From WHSW01 sp963821025 (lineage in GTDB: Bacteria; Actinomycetota; Thermoleophilia; Solirubrobacterales; 70-9), in assembly GCA_963821025.1 (NCBI GenBank), contig CAWGCG010000003.1:186001-250000 (forward strand): a DNA stretch of 64,000 nt, given 5' to 3'. Shown one piece after another: positions 51,306 through 59,449 of the stretch; the stretch's first letter is position 1, and every line of letters starts with the position of its first letter. Both the position numbers and the translations under genes were made by a program. Below the pieces are notes generated by a model that worked only from the letters and a program-made list of their open reading frames with translations, ran no database searches and had not been told where the DNA came from.

Positions 51306-51330
51306 GTGGGACACAGTGGGTTAGCGTGGC
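51306..51330 (+). promoter_or_regulatory. MraZ operator: GTGGG direct repeats at 10-bp spacing
   Basis: GTGGG (51306-51310), GTGGG (51316-51320) and GTGGC (51326-51330) repeat with exactly 10-base period, matching the TGGGN5TGGGN5-type sites bound by MraZ in other bacteria. It is 85 bases upstream of mraZ. Autorepression of the cluster is expected by analogy. Confidence 0.85.
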
Positions 51331-51357
51331 GCAATCAGTTGACCCAGGGACCGGGGT

Positions 51358-51380
51358 GGTGAGGTTCCTCCCACCTCGCC
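51358..51380 (+). promoter_or_regulatory. leader hairpin with anti-Shine-Dalgarno-like loop
   Basis: GGTGAGGT (51358-51365) pairs with ACCTCGCC (51373-51380), one G-T wobble, exposing the loop TCCTCCC. It is in the presumed mraZ leader. Its role, if any, is unknown. Confidence 0.35.
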
Positions 51381-51414
51381 ACTCCGGTCCAGATTTCTTC
51401 CGACGCTCATTGCC

Positions 51415-51858
51415 ATGGCTTTTCGCGGTCAATACGAGCACAGCCTCGACGCCAAGGACCGGCTCACGGTCCCGGCGCGCTGGCGCGGGCCGCTGTCGGA
51501 GGGAGTCGTTCTCGTCGCCGGCCTCGACCCCTGCGTCGAGCTGTTCTCACCGCAGGGTTATGAAGACTGGACCCGGCGCTTTCTCGCCGACCTCAACCGG
51601 CTCGGTCGCAAGGGCCGGATGATGTATCGCCGCTTCAACGCCTCGGCCTCCGACGAGGCGCTCGACTCCGCCGGTCGCGTGCGGGTGCCCGGGCACCTGA
51701 TCTCGCACGCCGGCCTCGAGGGACCGTGCATGGTCGTCGGCGTCGGCGACCACGTCGAGCTCTGGAACCCCGATCGCTGGAGCGAGCACTACGCCGAGCT
51801 CGACCGCCAGGCCGAGGAGCTCGCCGAGGAGCTCGCCGACGGCGCGGGCGCCGGCTGA
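51415..51858 (+). CDS. mraZ: MraZ transcriptional regulator
   Basis: 147-residue double AbrB-like protein. First repeat FRGQYEHSLDAKDRLTVPARWR (residues 3-24), second FNASASDEALDSAGRVRVPGHLI; the DAKDR and DSAGR motifs make the DNA-contacting ring. It binds the direct-repeat operator upstream and represses the cluster. The last 20 residues are Glu/Ala rich. It is the usual first gene of the dcw cluster. Confidence 0.95.
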   Translation: MAFRGQYEHSLDAKDRLTVPARWRGPLSEGVVLVAGLDPCVELFSPQGYEDWTRRFLADLNRLGRKGRMMYRRFNASASDEALDSAGRVRVPGHLISHAGLEGPCMVVGVGDHVELWNPDRWSEHYAELDRQAEELAEELADGAGAG

Positions 51859-51867
51859 CCGGCAGCG

Positions 51868-52854
51868 ATGGCCACACTGACTCACATGCCCACCGCGCAC
51901 CTACCAGTCCTCGCTCCGGAGTTGGTCGCCCTGCTCGATCCCCAGCCCGGCGAGCTCGCGATCGACTGCACCTTCGGCGGCGGCGGCCACGCCCGGCTGG
52001 TGGCCGAGCGCCTCGGCCCGACCGGTCGCCTGATCTGCATCGACCGCGACGCGGCCGCGGCCGCGCGTTTCGACGAGCTCGAGCCCGAGCTCGAGTGCGA
52101 GGCCGAGTTCGTCCGCGCCGATTTCGCCGACGAGGTCGAGCGGCTGTCGCGAGCGGGCAGCCGGGTCGACCTGGTCTACCTCGACCTCGGGATCTCATCG
52201 CTGCAGCTCGACGTCGCCGAGCGCGGCTTCTCCTACTCCTATGACGCCCCGCTCGACATGCGGATGGACCAATCCCAGGAGCTCGATGCCCGTGAGATCG
52301 TCGACGAGTGGCCGGCCAAACGGCTCGAGGGGATTCTGCGCGAGCTGGGGGAAGAACGCCACGCGCGCGCGATCGCCGCCGAGATCGTCAGCAGGCGCCC
52401 GCTCGAGACGACCTGCGACCTGGTCGAGGCGATTCGCGCCGCGGTCCCACCCGCCTACCGCTTCGGCCGCGGCCATCCGGCAAAGCGCACCTTCCAGGCG
52501 ATCCGGATCGCGGTCAACTCCGAGCTCGACTCGATCGATCGGGCCCTTCCGGCCGCCTGGTCGCTGCTCGGTGAGGGTGGTCGGCTGGCGACGATCGCCT
52601 TTCATTCGCTCGAGGACAGGCGGACGAAGCGCTTCATGGCCGAGCTGGCGCGCGGCTGCATCTGCCCGCCCGAGCTCCCGGTCTGCGTCTGCGGCCACGA
52701 GCCCGAGGCGGAGCTGCTCGCGCGCCGCGCGGTGAAGCCCACCGAGGGTGAGATCGAGCGCAATCCCCGCTCACGCTCGGCGCGTCTGCGGGCGGCGCTG
52801 CGCCACGGCGGCCGGGGCGGTCCGAGCGCCCCCGGAGAGGGCTCCGCGGGATAG
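51868..52854 (+). CDS. rsmH: 16S rRNA (cytosine-1402-N4)-methyltransferase
   Basis: 328 residues; methylates C1402 in the ribosome decoding centre with S-adenosylmethionine. HLPVLAPELVALL at the N-terminus, SAM motif DCTFGGGGHARLVAERL, DLGISSLQLDVAERGFSY and HPAKRTFQAIRIAVNSEL, and IAFHSLEDRRTKRFM. Typical second gene of the dcw cluster, nine bases after mraZ. Confidence 0.95.
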   Translation: MATLTHMPTAHLPVLAPELVALLDPQPGELAIDCTFGGGGHARLVAERLGPTGRLICIDRDAAAAARFDELEPELECEAEFVRADFADEVERLSRAGSRVDLVYLDLGISSLQLDVAERGFSYSYDAPLDMRMDQSQELDAREIVDEWPAKRLEGILRELGEERHARAIAAEIVSRRPLETTCDLVEAIRAAVPPAYRFGRGHPAKRTFQAIRIAVNSELDSIDRALPAAWSLLGEGGRLATIAFHSLEDRRTKRFMAELARGCICPPELPVCVCGHEPEAELLARRAVKPTEGEIERNPRSRSARLRAALRHGGRGGPSAPGEGSAG

Positions 52855-52859
52855 GCGCG

Positions 52860-53534
52860 ATGGCGGCGAGTGCGACAGCCAGACGCACGGCATCGCGGCG
52901 AGCGCCGGCGCGCCGAACCGCGCCGCGGCGAGCGCCCGCGCGCCCGCGCGCCGCCCTGGTTCCGGTGGCGGCCGTAGGCGGCCTCGCCGACTCGGGTCTC
53001 GTCCTTCGTCTGACTCGCGGGCGGCTTTGGATCGGCCTGCTCGGTGTGCTCCTGGTCGGGATCGTCGGCCTCAACGTGATGGCGCTCAGCTTCAGCGCCT
53101 CCTCGAGCACGTCCGGTCGCGCGGCCGACGAGCTGCGGCTGTTGAACTCGTCGCTTCGCGGCGACATCGCGACCAAGCTCTCGAATCAGGACATCCAGGC
53201 GGCGGCCGCCAAGCTCGGGATGGTGATTCCCGAGCCGGGCGCAATCCGCTACCTCGAGCTCTCGCGCGATGACGCCGCCACCGCAGCCCAGCGGCTGCGC
53301 GACGGTGAGCTCGGCTTGGGCGGGTACGTCGCGCCCCCGCCGACCACCACGCCCCCGGCGGTGGCGCCCGAGACGACGGTGACCGAGCAGACGCCGGCGA
53401 CCGATCCAGAGCTGGTCGCCGCCGAGCCCGCGCCCGAGGCGACCGCCCCGGTCGAGCCGGTGGAGACCGTCGAACCGGCGCCCACCGAACCGGCCCCCAC
53501 GGTCTCCGACGGCGGCGGCCTGACGGCGCCGTGA
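52860..53534 (+). CDS. FtsL-like single-span membrane protein
   Basis: 224 residues in the ftsL position between rsmH and ftsI. Arginine/alanine/proline-rich cytoplasmic part (1-55) with repeats of RRAPAR and RRTAPR, one membrane helix (about 57-78, LWIGLLGVLLVGIVGLNVMA), then a short predicted coiled-coil (DELRLLNSSLRGDIATKLSN) and LGMVIPEPGAIRYLELS, which matches the FtsL/FtsB end motif. A Pro/Thr/Glu-rich tail of about 75 residues outside the membrane is unusually long. FtsL links FtsB, FtsQ and FtsW-FtsI. FtsL is poorly conserved, so the symbol is withheld. Confidence 0.75.
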   Translation: MAASATARRTASRRAPARRTAPRRAPARPRAALVPVAAVGGLADSGLVLRLTRGRLWIGLLGVLLVGIVGLNVMALSFSASSSTSGRAADELRLLNSSLRGDIATKLSNQDIQAAAAKLGMVIPEPGAIRYLELSRDDAATAAQRLRDGELGLGGYVAPPPTTTPPAVAPETTVTEQTPATDPELVAAEPAPEATAPVEPVETVEPAPTEPAPTVSDGGGLTAP

Positions 53535-55210
53535 ACCTGATCGATCGACGCGTCGGACTGCTCTTCTGCGCCTTCTGCGTCCTGCTCGGCCTGGTCTTGG
53601 TACGCGCCGCCTGGGTCCAGGGGGTCAACGGTGGCTCGCTCAGCGCCGAGGCCCAGAGCCAGCAGGTCGAAACGGTCGTCGTCCCGGGCTCGCGGGGGAC
53701 GATCTTCGACCGTAGCGGGCACCAGCTGGCCGTCTCCGAGGACGCGGCGACCGTCTATGCCACCCCGTATCAGGTCGAGGACGCCGAGGCGACCGCCCAC
53801 AAGCTCGCCAAGCTGCTCGGCGCCTCCGAGCACGAGGTGCTGGCGGCGATCGCCGATCGCAACTCCGGCTTCGCCTACATCGCCCGCAAGATCGACCTCG
53901 ACGTCGCCGAGCAGATCCGCAAGCTCGAGCTCCCGGGGATCGGCCTGCTGCCCGACAGCCGCAGGATCTATCCACAGGGCGAGCTCGCGGCGCAGGTGAT
54001 CGGCACGGTCGGAATCGAGAACCAGGGCCTGACCGGGCTCGAGGCATCCGAGGACGAGGTGCTCCACGGCAGCGACGGAGAGCGCGAGGTGGTTCGTGAC
54101 GCGCTCGGCGAGGAGCTCGAGCGCAGCACGATCGCGGGCGCCGAAACCGGGTCGGACATGAAGCTGACCCTCGACGCCGGCCTCCAGGCCGAGACCGAGC
54201 GGGTGCTGACCGAGCTCGGCGAGACCTACCAGCCCGCGGGGGCGACCGCGATCGTGATGGACCCGCGCGACTCGCAGGTGCTGGCGATGGCCAACTGGCC
54301 CGGCTTCGATCCGACCGACCCCGGTGCCGCCACCGAGGAGCAGCTGCGAAACATGGCGACCGGGTTCACCTATGAGCCGGGCTCGACCTTCAAGGCCTTC
54401 ACCGTGGCCGGCGCGCTCGAGGACGGCGTGGTCACGCCGGAGACGACCTTCGACCTGCCGCCGACGCTGCAGGTGGCCGACCGCACGATCGAGGAGTCGC
54501 ACGAGCGCGGCTACGTCACCCTCTCGGTCGCCCAGATCCTCGCCCAGTCCTCGAACGTCGGCGCGGTCAAGGTCGGGCTGGCGCTCAACGACGAGTTCGG
54601 CGACTCCCAGTACGGGGCCCGGTTCGACTCGTGGATCCGGAAGTTCGGCTTCGGGCGCCCGACCGGCCTTCAATATCCCGGCGAGGAGCAGGGGATCATG
54701 GTCGACCCGGCCGACTACTCGGGCTCGACCATGGGCAACCTGCCGATCGGCCAGGGCCTCTCGGTGACCCCGATGCAGATGGCCGCCGCCTACGCCGCGA
54801 TCGCCGGCGACGGTGTCCTGCGCCGCCCCGAGCTGGTCCTCTCCGAAGACGGGGCGAGGACCGAGCCCGACCCCGGGGAGCGCGTGATCAGCGCCGCCAA
54901 CGCGGCGAAGCTGCGCCTGATGCTCGAGGGAGTGCTCGCCGACGGCGGCACGGCCGAGCAGGTGACCGTCCCCGGCTACACGCTCGCCGGCAAGACCGGT
55001 ACCGCCGAGAAGGTCGTCAACGGCAACTACTCGAAAACCCAGTTCGTCGCCTCGTTCGTCGGCTTTGCCCCCGCCGAGGACCCGCAGCTGCTGGTCGCAA
55101 TCGTCGTCGACAACCCGGAGGGCGACTACTACGGCGGCACGGTCGCCGCGCCCGCGTTCGGAGAGATCGCCAGCTTCGCCCTGCCCTATCTCGGGATCCC
55201 GCCGGGCTAG
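53531..55210 (+). CDS. ftsI: septal peptidoglycan transpeptidase (penicillin-binding protein 3 / FtsI)
   Basis: Class B penicillin-binding protein of 559 residues crosslinking septal wall. Signal-anchor helix 8-28, PBP dimerisation domain with RGTIFDRSGHQLAVS (55-69), and transpeptidase domain with SxxK Ser285-Lys288 (EPGSTFKAF), SxN 340-342 (QSSNVGA) and KTG 488-490 (AGKTGTAEK). No PASTA domains. GTG start overlaps the FtsL-like stop by four bases. Its stop shares CTAG with the convergent VOC gene. Confidence 0.94.
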   Translation: MNLIDRRVGLLFCAFCVLLGLVLVRAAWVQGVNGGSLSAEAQSQQVETVVVPGSRGTIFDRSGHQLAVSEDAATVYATPYQVEDAEATAHKLAKLLGASEHEVLAAIADRNSGFAYIARKIDLDVAEQIRKLELPGIGLLPDSRRIYPQGELAAQVIGTVGIENQGLTGLEASEDEVLHGSDGEREVVRDALGEELERSTIAGAETGSDMKLTLDAGLQAETERVLTELGETYQPAGATAIVMDPRDSQVLAMANWPGFDPTDPGAATEEQLRNMATGFTYEPGSTFKAFTVAGALEDGVVTPETTFDLPPTLQVADRTIEESHERGYVTLSVAQILAQSSNVGAVKVGLALNDEFGDSQYGARFDSWIRKFGFGRPTGLQYPGEEQGIMVDPADYSGSTMGNLPIGQGLSVTPMQMAAAYAAIAGDGVLRRPELVLSEDGARTEPDPGERVISAANAAKLRLMLEGVLADGGTAEQVTVPGYTLAGKTGTAEKVVNGNYSKTQFVASFVGFAPAEDPQLLVAIVVDNPEGDYYGGTVAAPAFGEIASFALPYLGIPPG

Positions 55211-55626
55211 CTCCCGAGGAGCCGCAGTGGCGGGTCGTAGGTGCCGAACGACCACAGGTTGCCCTCGAGGTCGCGAGCGCTGTACTCGCGCGAGCCGTAG
55301 TCCATGTCCTCGAGCTCGCGCACGACCTGCGCTCCGGCGGCGCTCGCCCGAGCGTGGTGGGCGTCGGGGTCGGCGACGACCACGTAGAGGCTGATCGTCG
55401 AGGCGAGCGGATCCGGTGGCGAGCCCTCCATCCAGCCGTTGTCGGAATGCTGGCCGAGCATCACCAGGCCGGCGCCGAGCCGCAGCTCCGCGTGCCCGAC
55501 GCTTCCGTCCTCGCCGCGATGGACCTCGACCGGCTCGCAGCCGAAGGCTCGCTGCAGCCACTCGATCGCGGCGTCGGCGTCGCGGTAGCGAAGCGCGGGA
55601 AAGATGTTCTGGCCGTTGTCGGTCAT
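55207..55626 (-). CDS. VOC (glyoxalase/bleomycin-resistance) family protein
   Basis: 139-residue protein of two beta-alpha-beta-beta-beta units: IFPALRYRDADAAIEWLQRAFGCEP and the second half with ISLYVVVADPDAHHARASAAG and SREYSARDLEGNLWSFGTYDP. The first metal-ligand position lacks the usual His, as in PhnB/YaeR-like members, so activity is uncertain. It lies inverted inside the wall cluster, probably co-transcribed with the AraC-type regulator 36 bases upstream. Confidence 0.85.
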   Translation of the reverse strand: MTDNGQNIFPALRYRDADAAIEWLQRAFGCEPVEVHRGEDGSVGHAELRLGAGLVMLGQHSDNGWMEGSPPDPLASTISLYVVVADPDAHHARASAAGAQVVRELEDMDYGSREYSARDLEGNLWSFGTYDPPLRLLGS

Positions 55627-55662
55627 CTGGGTTCGTCCTCCTGCTCTGGGTCGCCGGCCACG

Positions 55663-56529
55663 CTAGAGCGCTTGCGCGGTGTCGTCTTGGAGGAATTTGA
55701 CCTCACCAGCGAGCGTCGCAATCGCCGGGCGGGCCTCGAGATAGCGCGTCGGGGTGGTCCCGGCGAAGCCGAGGAAGTCGCGATTGAGGTGGGACTGGTC
55801 GGCATAGCCGCACTCATAGGCGAGCTCGGCCAGCCCGGTGTCGGGCGCCTCCAGGCGAGCCAGCAGGCGGCGAAAGCGCAGCATCCGGGCCGCGCTCTTC
55901 GGCGCCAGCCCGACCTGGCTGCGAAACCGCGAGATCAGATGCCGGTGGCTCCAGCCGACCTCGGCGGCGAGCTCACCGATCCGCACCCGCCCGCCGCTTC
56001 GCCTCAGCCGGCGCCAGGCCCAGGCCACCTCGGGTGCCGGGCGCAGGGGATCGCGGGCGCGCTGGAGACAGAAGGAGTCGACCAGGTCGAAGCGCTCGGC
56101 CCAGCCGGGCGCATCGCCGAGCGAGTCGACGAGCACGCGGGCCGGCTCGCCGAGCAGCTCGGCCAGGTCGACGGTGCGCTCGTGGAGCTCGTCCATCGGC
56201 ACGCCGAGCAGCCGGTACGCGCCGAGCGGGCTGAGCTTCAGGTCGATGCTGGTGCTCGGCTCGGCGAGCTCGACCCGCGACCAGGTGTCGGTCAGCCCGA
56301 CGACGAAGGCTCGCGGGAAGCCGCCGAAGGCGTCGGCGCAGCTGAGGATCAGCGAGACCCACGGCGCGGAAACGTCGATCCAGCTCGAGGGCGCGCTGCC
56401 GTGCTCGTGAAAGCCCACCGGCGGGCGCTCGATCAGGCCGCGGAGGCCGGGGTGCGGGGCGCGGCGGGCGACCGTCCAGCCGCCGTGCTCGTGGGAGTGC
56501 TTGCGGACGGTGATCGGCGCCGCGCTCAT
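55663..56529 (-). CDS. AraC-family transcriptional regulator
   Basis: 288 residues. The N-terminal 150 residues form a beta-rich domain like that of AraC proteins with DUF6597-type sensor (VGFHEHGSAPSSWIDVSAPW). The C-terminal HTH_18 domain (about 180-265) has IGELAAEVGWSHRHLISRFR and LAELAYECGYADQSHLNRDF. ATG at 56527-56529 is chosen; the frame is open upstream only as antisense to murE. The likely target is itself and the VOC gene downstream. Confidence 0.87.
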   Translation of the reverse strand: MSAAPITVRKHSHEHGGWTVARRAPHPGLRGLIERPPVGFHEHGSAPSSWIDVSAPWVSLILSCADAFGGFPRAFVVGLTDTWSRVELAEPSTSIDLKLSPLGAYRLLGVPMDELHERTVDLAELLGEPARVLVDSLGDAPGWAERFDLVDSFCLQRARDPLRPAPEVAWAWRRLRRSGGRVRIGELAAEVGWSHRHLISRFRSQVGLAPKSAARMLRFRRLLARLEAPDTGLAELAYECGYADQSHLNRDFLGFAGTTPTRYLEARPAIATLAGEVKFLQDDTAQAL

Positions 56530-56598
56530 CGTGACGATGCTAGGCGCTCGACCCGCGGCGGGCCGTCGCGTACGGCGCGCTTGTAAGAATCGGCGGCG

Positions 56599-58080
56599 AT
56601 GGAGCTTCGCCAGCTGCTCGCCGGGGCCGACGTGATCGAGATCGCCGGCGACGCCGAGACCGAGATCACCTCCCTCGCCTATGACAGCCGCAGGGCCGGG
56701 CCCGGGACGCTGTTCTTCGCCTATCCGGGCGCGACCGCCGATGGCCACGACTTCGCCCCGCTGGCGGTCCAGGCCGGGGCCAGCGGGCTCTGCGTCGAGC
56801 GCCGGCTCGAGCTCGAGCCGTTCGTGGTCCAGGCGGTGGTCGCAGACGGTCGCGCGGCGATGGCCCACGCCGCCCAGCGCTTCTACGGCGATCCGACCGC
56901 CGAGCTGGCCGTGATCGGCGTCACCGGCACCAACGGCAAGACGACCACCGCCTTCCTGATCCGCCAGATCCTCGAGCGCGCGGGAGTGCAGACGGGGCTG
57001 CTGGGGACGATCAAGCGAATCGTCGGCTCGGTCGACGAGCAGGTCGAGCGCACGACCCCGGAGGCGATCGACCTCCAGGCCACCTTCCGCCGGATGACCG
57101 ATGCCGGCGACCGCGCCTGCGCGATGGAGGTCTCCTCGCACGCGCTCGCCCTGCGCCGCACCGACGGGATCCGCTTCGCGGTGGCTGCGTTCACCAACCT
57201 GACCCAGGACCACCTCGACTTCCACGCCGACATGGAGGACTACTTCATCGCCAAGCGGCGCCTGTTCGTCTCCGGACAGGCCGAGCGCGCGGTCGTCAAC
57301 CTCGACGACGAGTGGGGGGCGAAGCTGGTCGCCGAGTTCGACCCGGTCACTTTCTCGGCCGCCGGCGACGCGCGCGCCGACTATTTCGCCGCCGAGCTCG
57401 AGTTCGATGCGCTCGGCTCGCGCTTTCGCTGCCACGGGCCCGGCGGTGAGGCGGTGGCGGCGACCCTGCCGCTCCCGGGGCGGTTCAACGTCGAGAACGC
57501 GCTCTGCGCCGTCGCGGCGACCGCGACGCTGGGGATCGGGCTCGCCGACGCGATCGGCGCGCTCGCGGACGCCGAGCGCGTCCCGGGGCGATTCGAGCCG
57601 GTCGATGAGGGCCAGCCGTTCACCGTTTTGGTCGACTATGCCCACACCCCGGACTCGCTCGAGAACGTGCTCGCCTCGGCGCGCCAGATCACCGAGACGA
57701 GCGGGCGGCTGATCTGCGTCTTCGGCTGTGGCGGTGATCGTGACCGCGACAAACGTCCGCTAATGGGGGAGATCGCCGCGAGGCTCGCCGATGTGGCGAT
57801 CGTCACCTCCGACAACCCGCGCTCGGAGGATCCGCTGGCGATCGTCGAGCAGGTACGCGAGGGGATGGAAGGGCGGGGCGCCGAGGTCGAGGTCGAGGTC
57901 GACCGGCGGGCGGCGATCGGGCGCGCGCTGGCGATCGCCGCCGCCGGCGACACGGTCGTGATCGCCGGCAAGGGCCACGAGCAGGGCCAGGAGTTCGAGC
58001 GGGGCCGCAAGATCCCCTTCGACGACCGCGACGTCGCCCGCGAGGAGCTGCGCCGTCTCGCAGCCCCGACGGGCGCGTGA
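56599..58080 (+). CDS. murE: UDP-MurNAc-tripeptide synthetase (meso-DAP adding)
   Basis: Adds the third amino acid of the peptidoglycan stem peptide. 493 residues. ATP loop GTNGKTT at 110-116, EVSSHALALRRTDGIRFAVA, and the substrate motif DNPRSEDP, whose DNPR form marks meso-diaminopimelate rather than lysine. C-terminal AGKGHEQGQEF. It restarts the cluster after the inverted VOC/AraC pair; its own promoter must lie in the 69 bases upstream. Confidence 0.95.
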   Translation: MELRQLLAGADVIEIAGDAETEITSLAYDSRRAGPGTLFFAYPGATADGHDFAPLAVQAGASGLCVERRLELEPFVVQAVVADGRAAMAHAAQRFYGDPTAELAVIGVTGTNGKTTTAFLIRQILERAGVQTGLLGTIKRIVGSVDEQVERTTPEAIDLQATFRRMTDAGDRACAMEVSSHALALRRTDGIRFAVAAFTNLTQDHLDFHADMEDYFIAKRRLFVSGQAERAVVNLDDEWGAKLVAEFDPVTFSAAGDARADYFAAELEFDALGSRFRCHGPGGEAVAATLPLPGRFNVENALCAVAATATLGIGLADAIGALADAERVPGRFEPVDEGQPFTVLVDYAHTPDSLENVLASARQITETSGRLICVFGCGGDRDRDKRPLMGEIAARLADVAIVTSDNPRSEDPLAIVEQVREGMEGRGAEVEVEVDRRAAIGRALAIAAAGDTVVIAGKGHEQGQEFERGRKIPFDDRDVAREELRRLAAPTGA

Positions 58081-58090
58081 GCGCCGCGCC

Positions 58091-59449
58091 GTGATCGAGC
58101 TGGCGCCCGAGCGCCTAGCCGACGAGGCGCGGGCGAGGGTGGTTCACGCGGGCGGTCCGGGGCGGCCCGAGCGGGCGGCGATCGACTCGCGCGAGGTCGG
58201 GCCGGGCGACCTCTTCTTCGGCCTCGCCGGCGAGCGCGCCGATGGCGGGCGCTTTGCCTCGAGGGCGCTCGAGGCGGGCGCCTGGGGGGTGGTGGTCGAG
58301 CCTGGGCACGCGGCCGCCGTCGCCGCCGAGGCGGGCGACGGCTGGGTGCTCGCCACCGACGATCCGCTCGCCTCGCTGCAGAGCCTGGCGCGCGCCTGGA
58401 GGCGCAAGCTCGCCTGCCCGGTGGTCGGGATCACCGGCTCCACCGGCAAGACCTCGGTCAAGGACATCGCTCGGGCGATCCTGCCGTTTCGCACCCACGC
58501 CAGCCCGGAGAACTTCAACACCGAGGTCGGTCTGCCGCTGACCGTGCTCTCGGCGCCGCCGGAGACCGAGCTGCTGGTCTTGGAGATGGCGATGCGCGGC
58601 CTCGGGCAGATCGCCGAGCTCTGCGAGATCGCCGAGCCGGACGTGGGCGCGATCACCAACATCGGGCCCGTCCACCTGGAGCTGCTCGGCACCGAGGCGG
58701 CGATCGCCGAGGCCAAGGCCGAGCTGCTCTCCGGCCTCGGAGCCGACGGCCGAGCGGTGATCCCCGCCGACGCCGAGGCGCTCGAGCCCCACCTGAACGA
58801 CAGCCTGGCGACGATCAGCTTCGGCTCCGGCGGCGAGGTGTTCGCGATCGACGCGACCGTCCGTGACGGGCAGACGATGGCGACCCTGGTCACCCCTGAG
58901 GGCAGGGCGCCCTTCGAGCTGCCCTTCGACGAGGCCCACAACCTGGCCAACGCCGAATGCGCGGTTGCGATCGGGATCGCGCTCGGGGCGCCCCTGGAGC
59001 AGATGGCCCGTCGGGCGCCGGGCATATCCTTCTCGCGGCTGCGGGGCGAGCGGCTCGAGCTCGCCGGAGGCTCGGTGCTCGTCAACGACTGCTACAACGC
59101 CAACCCGATCTCGATGCGCGCGGCGCTCGACCACCTTGCCGCGATCGAGGCTTCCGGCCGCCGGATCGCGGTCCTCGGCGGGATGGCCGAGCTCGGTCCC
59201 GACGCCTCGCGATACCACCGCGAGGCGGGCGCCCATGCGCGCGATCTCGGCGTCGACACGATCGTCGGCGTCGGTGAGCTCGCCCGTGACTACGCGCCCG
59301 ACGAGTGGGCGCCCGATCCCGACGCCGCGGTCGCCGTGGTCGCGCCGATGATCGGCTCCGGCGATGCGATCCTGGTCAAGGGCTCGCGTTCGGTCGGCCT
59401 CGAGCGGTTCAGCGATCAGCTGCTGGCGCGCTCGGCCGGTGACCGATGA
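58091..59449 (+). CDS. murF: UDP-MurNAc-pentapeptide synthetase (D-Ala-D-Ala adding)
   Basis: 452 residues. IDSREVGPGDLFFGLAGE (31-48), ATP loop GSTGKTS (116-122), SPENFNTEVGLPL, LEMAMRGLGQIAEL, NDCYNANPISMRAALD. GTG start 58091, ten bases after murE. Overlaps mraY by four bases. Confidence 0.94.
   Translation: MIELAPERLADEARARVVHAGGPGRPERAAIDSREVGPGDLFFGLAGERADGGRFASRALEAGAWGVVVEPGHAAAVAAEAGDGWVLATDDPLASLQSLARAWRRKLACPVVGITGSTGKTSVKDIARAILPFRTHASPENFNTEVGLPLTVLSAPPETELLVLEMAMRGLGQIAELCEIAEPDVGAITNIGPVHLELLGTEAAIAEAKAELLSGLGADGRAVIPADAEALEPHLNDSLATISFGSGGEVFAIDATVRDGQTMATLVTPEGRAPFELPFDEAHNLANAECAVAIGIALGAPLEQMARRAPGISFSRLRGERLELAGGSVLVNDCYNANPISMRAALDHLAAIEASGRRIAVLGGMAELGPDASRYHREAGAHARDLGVDTIVGVGELARDYAPDEWAPDPDAAVAVVAPMIGSGDAILVKGSRSVGLERFSDQLLARSAGDR

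Larger units (their letters stand above)
51130..51414. other. 285-base control region of the division/cell wall cluster
   Basis: Lies between the divergent membrane protein gene and mraZ. It contains the MraZ operator (51306-51330) and a leader hairpin (51358-51380). No clear Shine-Dalgarno precedes the mraZ ATG. Confidence 0.6.

Noticed and set aside
53249..55561. 770-residue minus-strand frame
   Set aside because: Antisense shadow of ftsI and the FtsL-like gene; low-complexity translation without domains.
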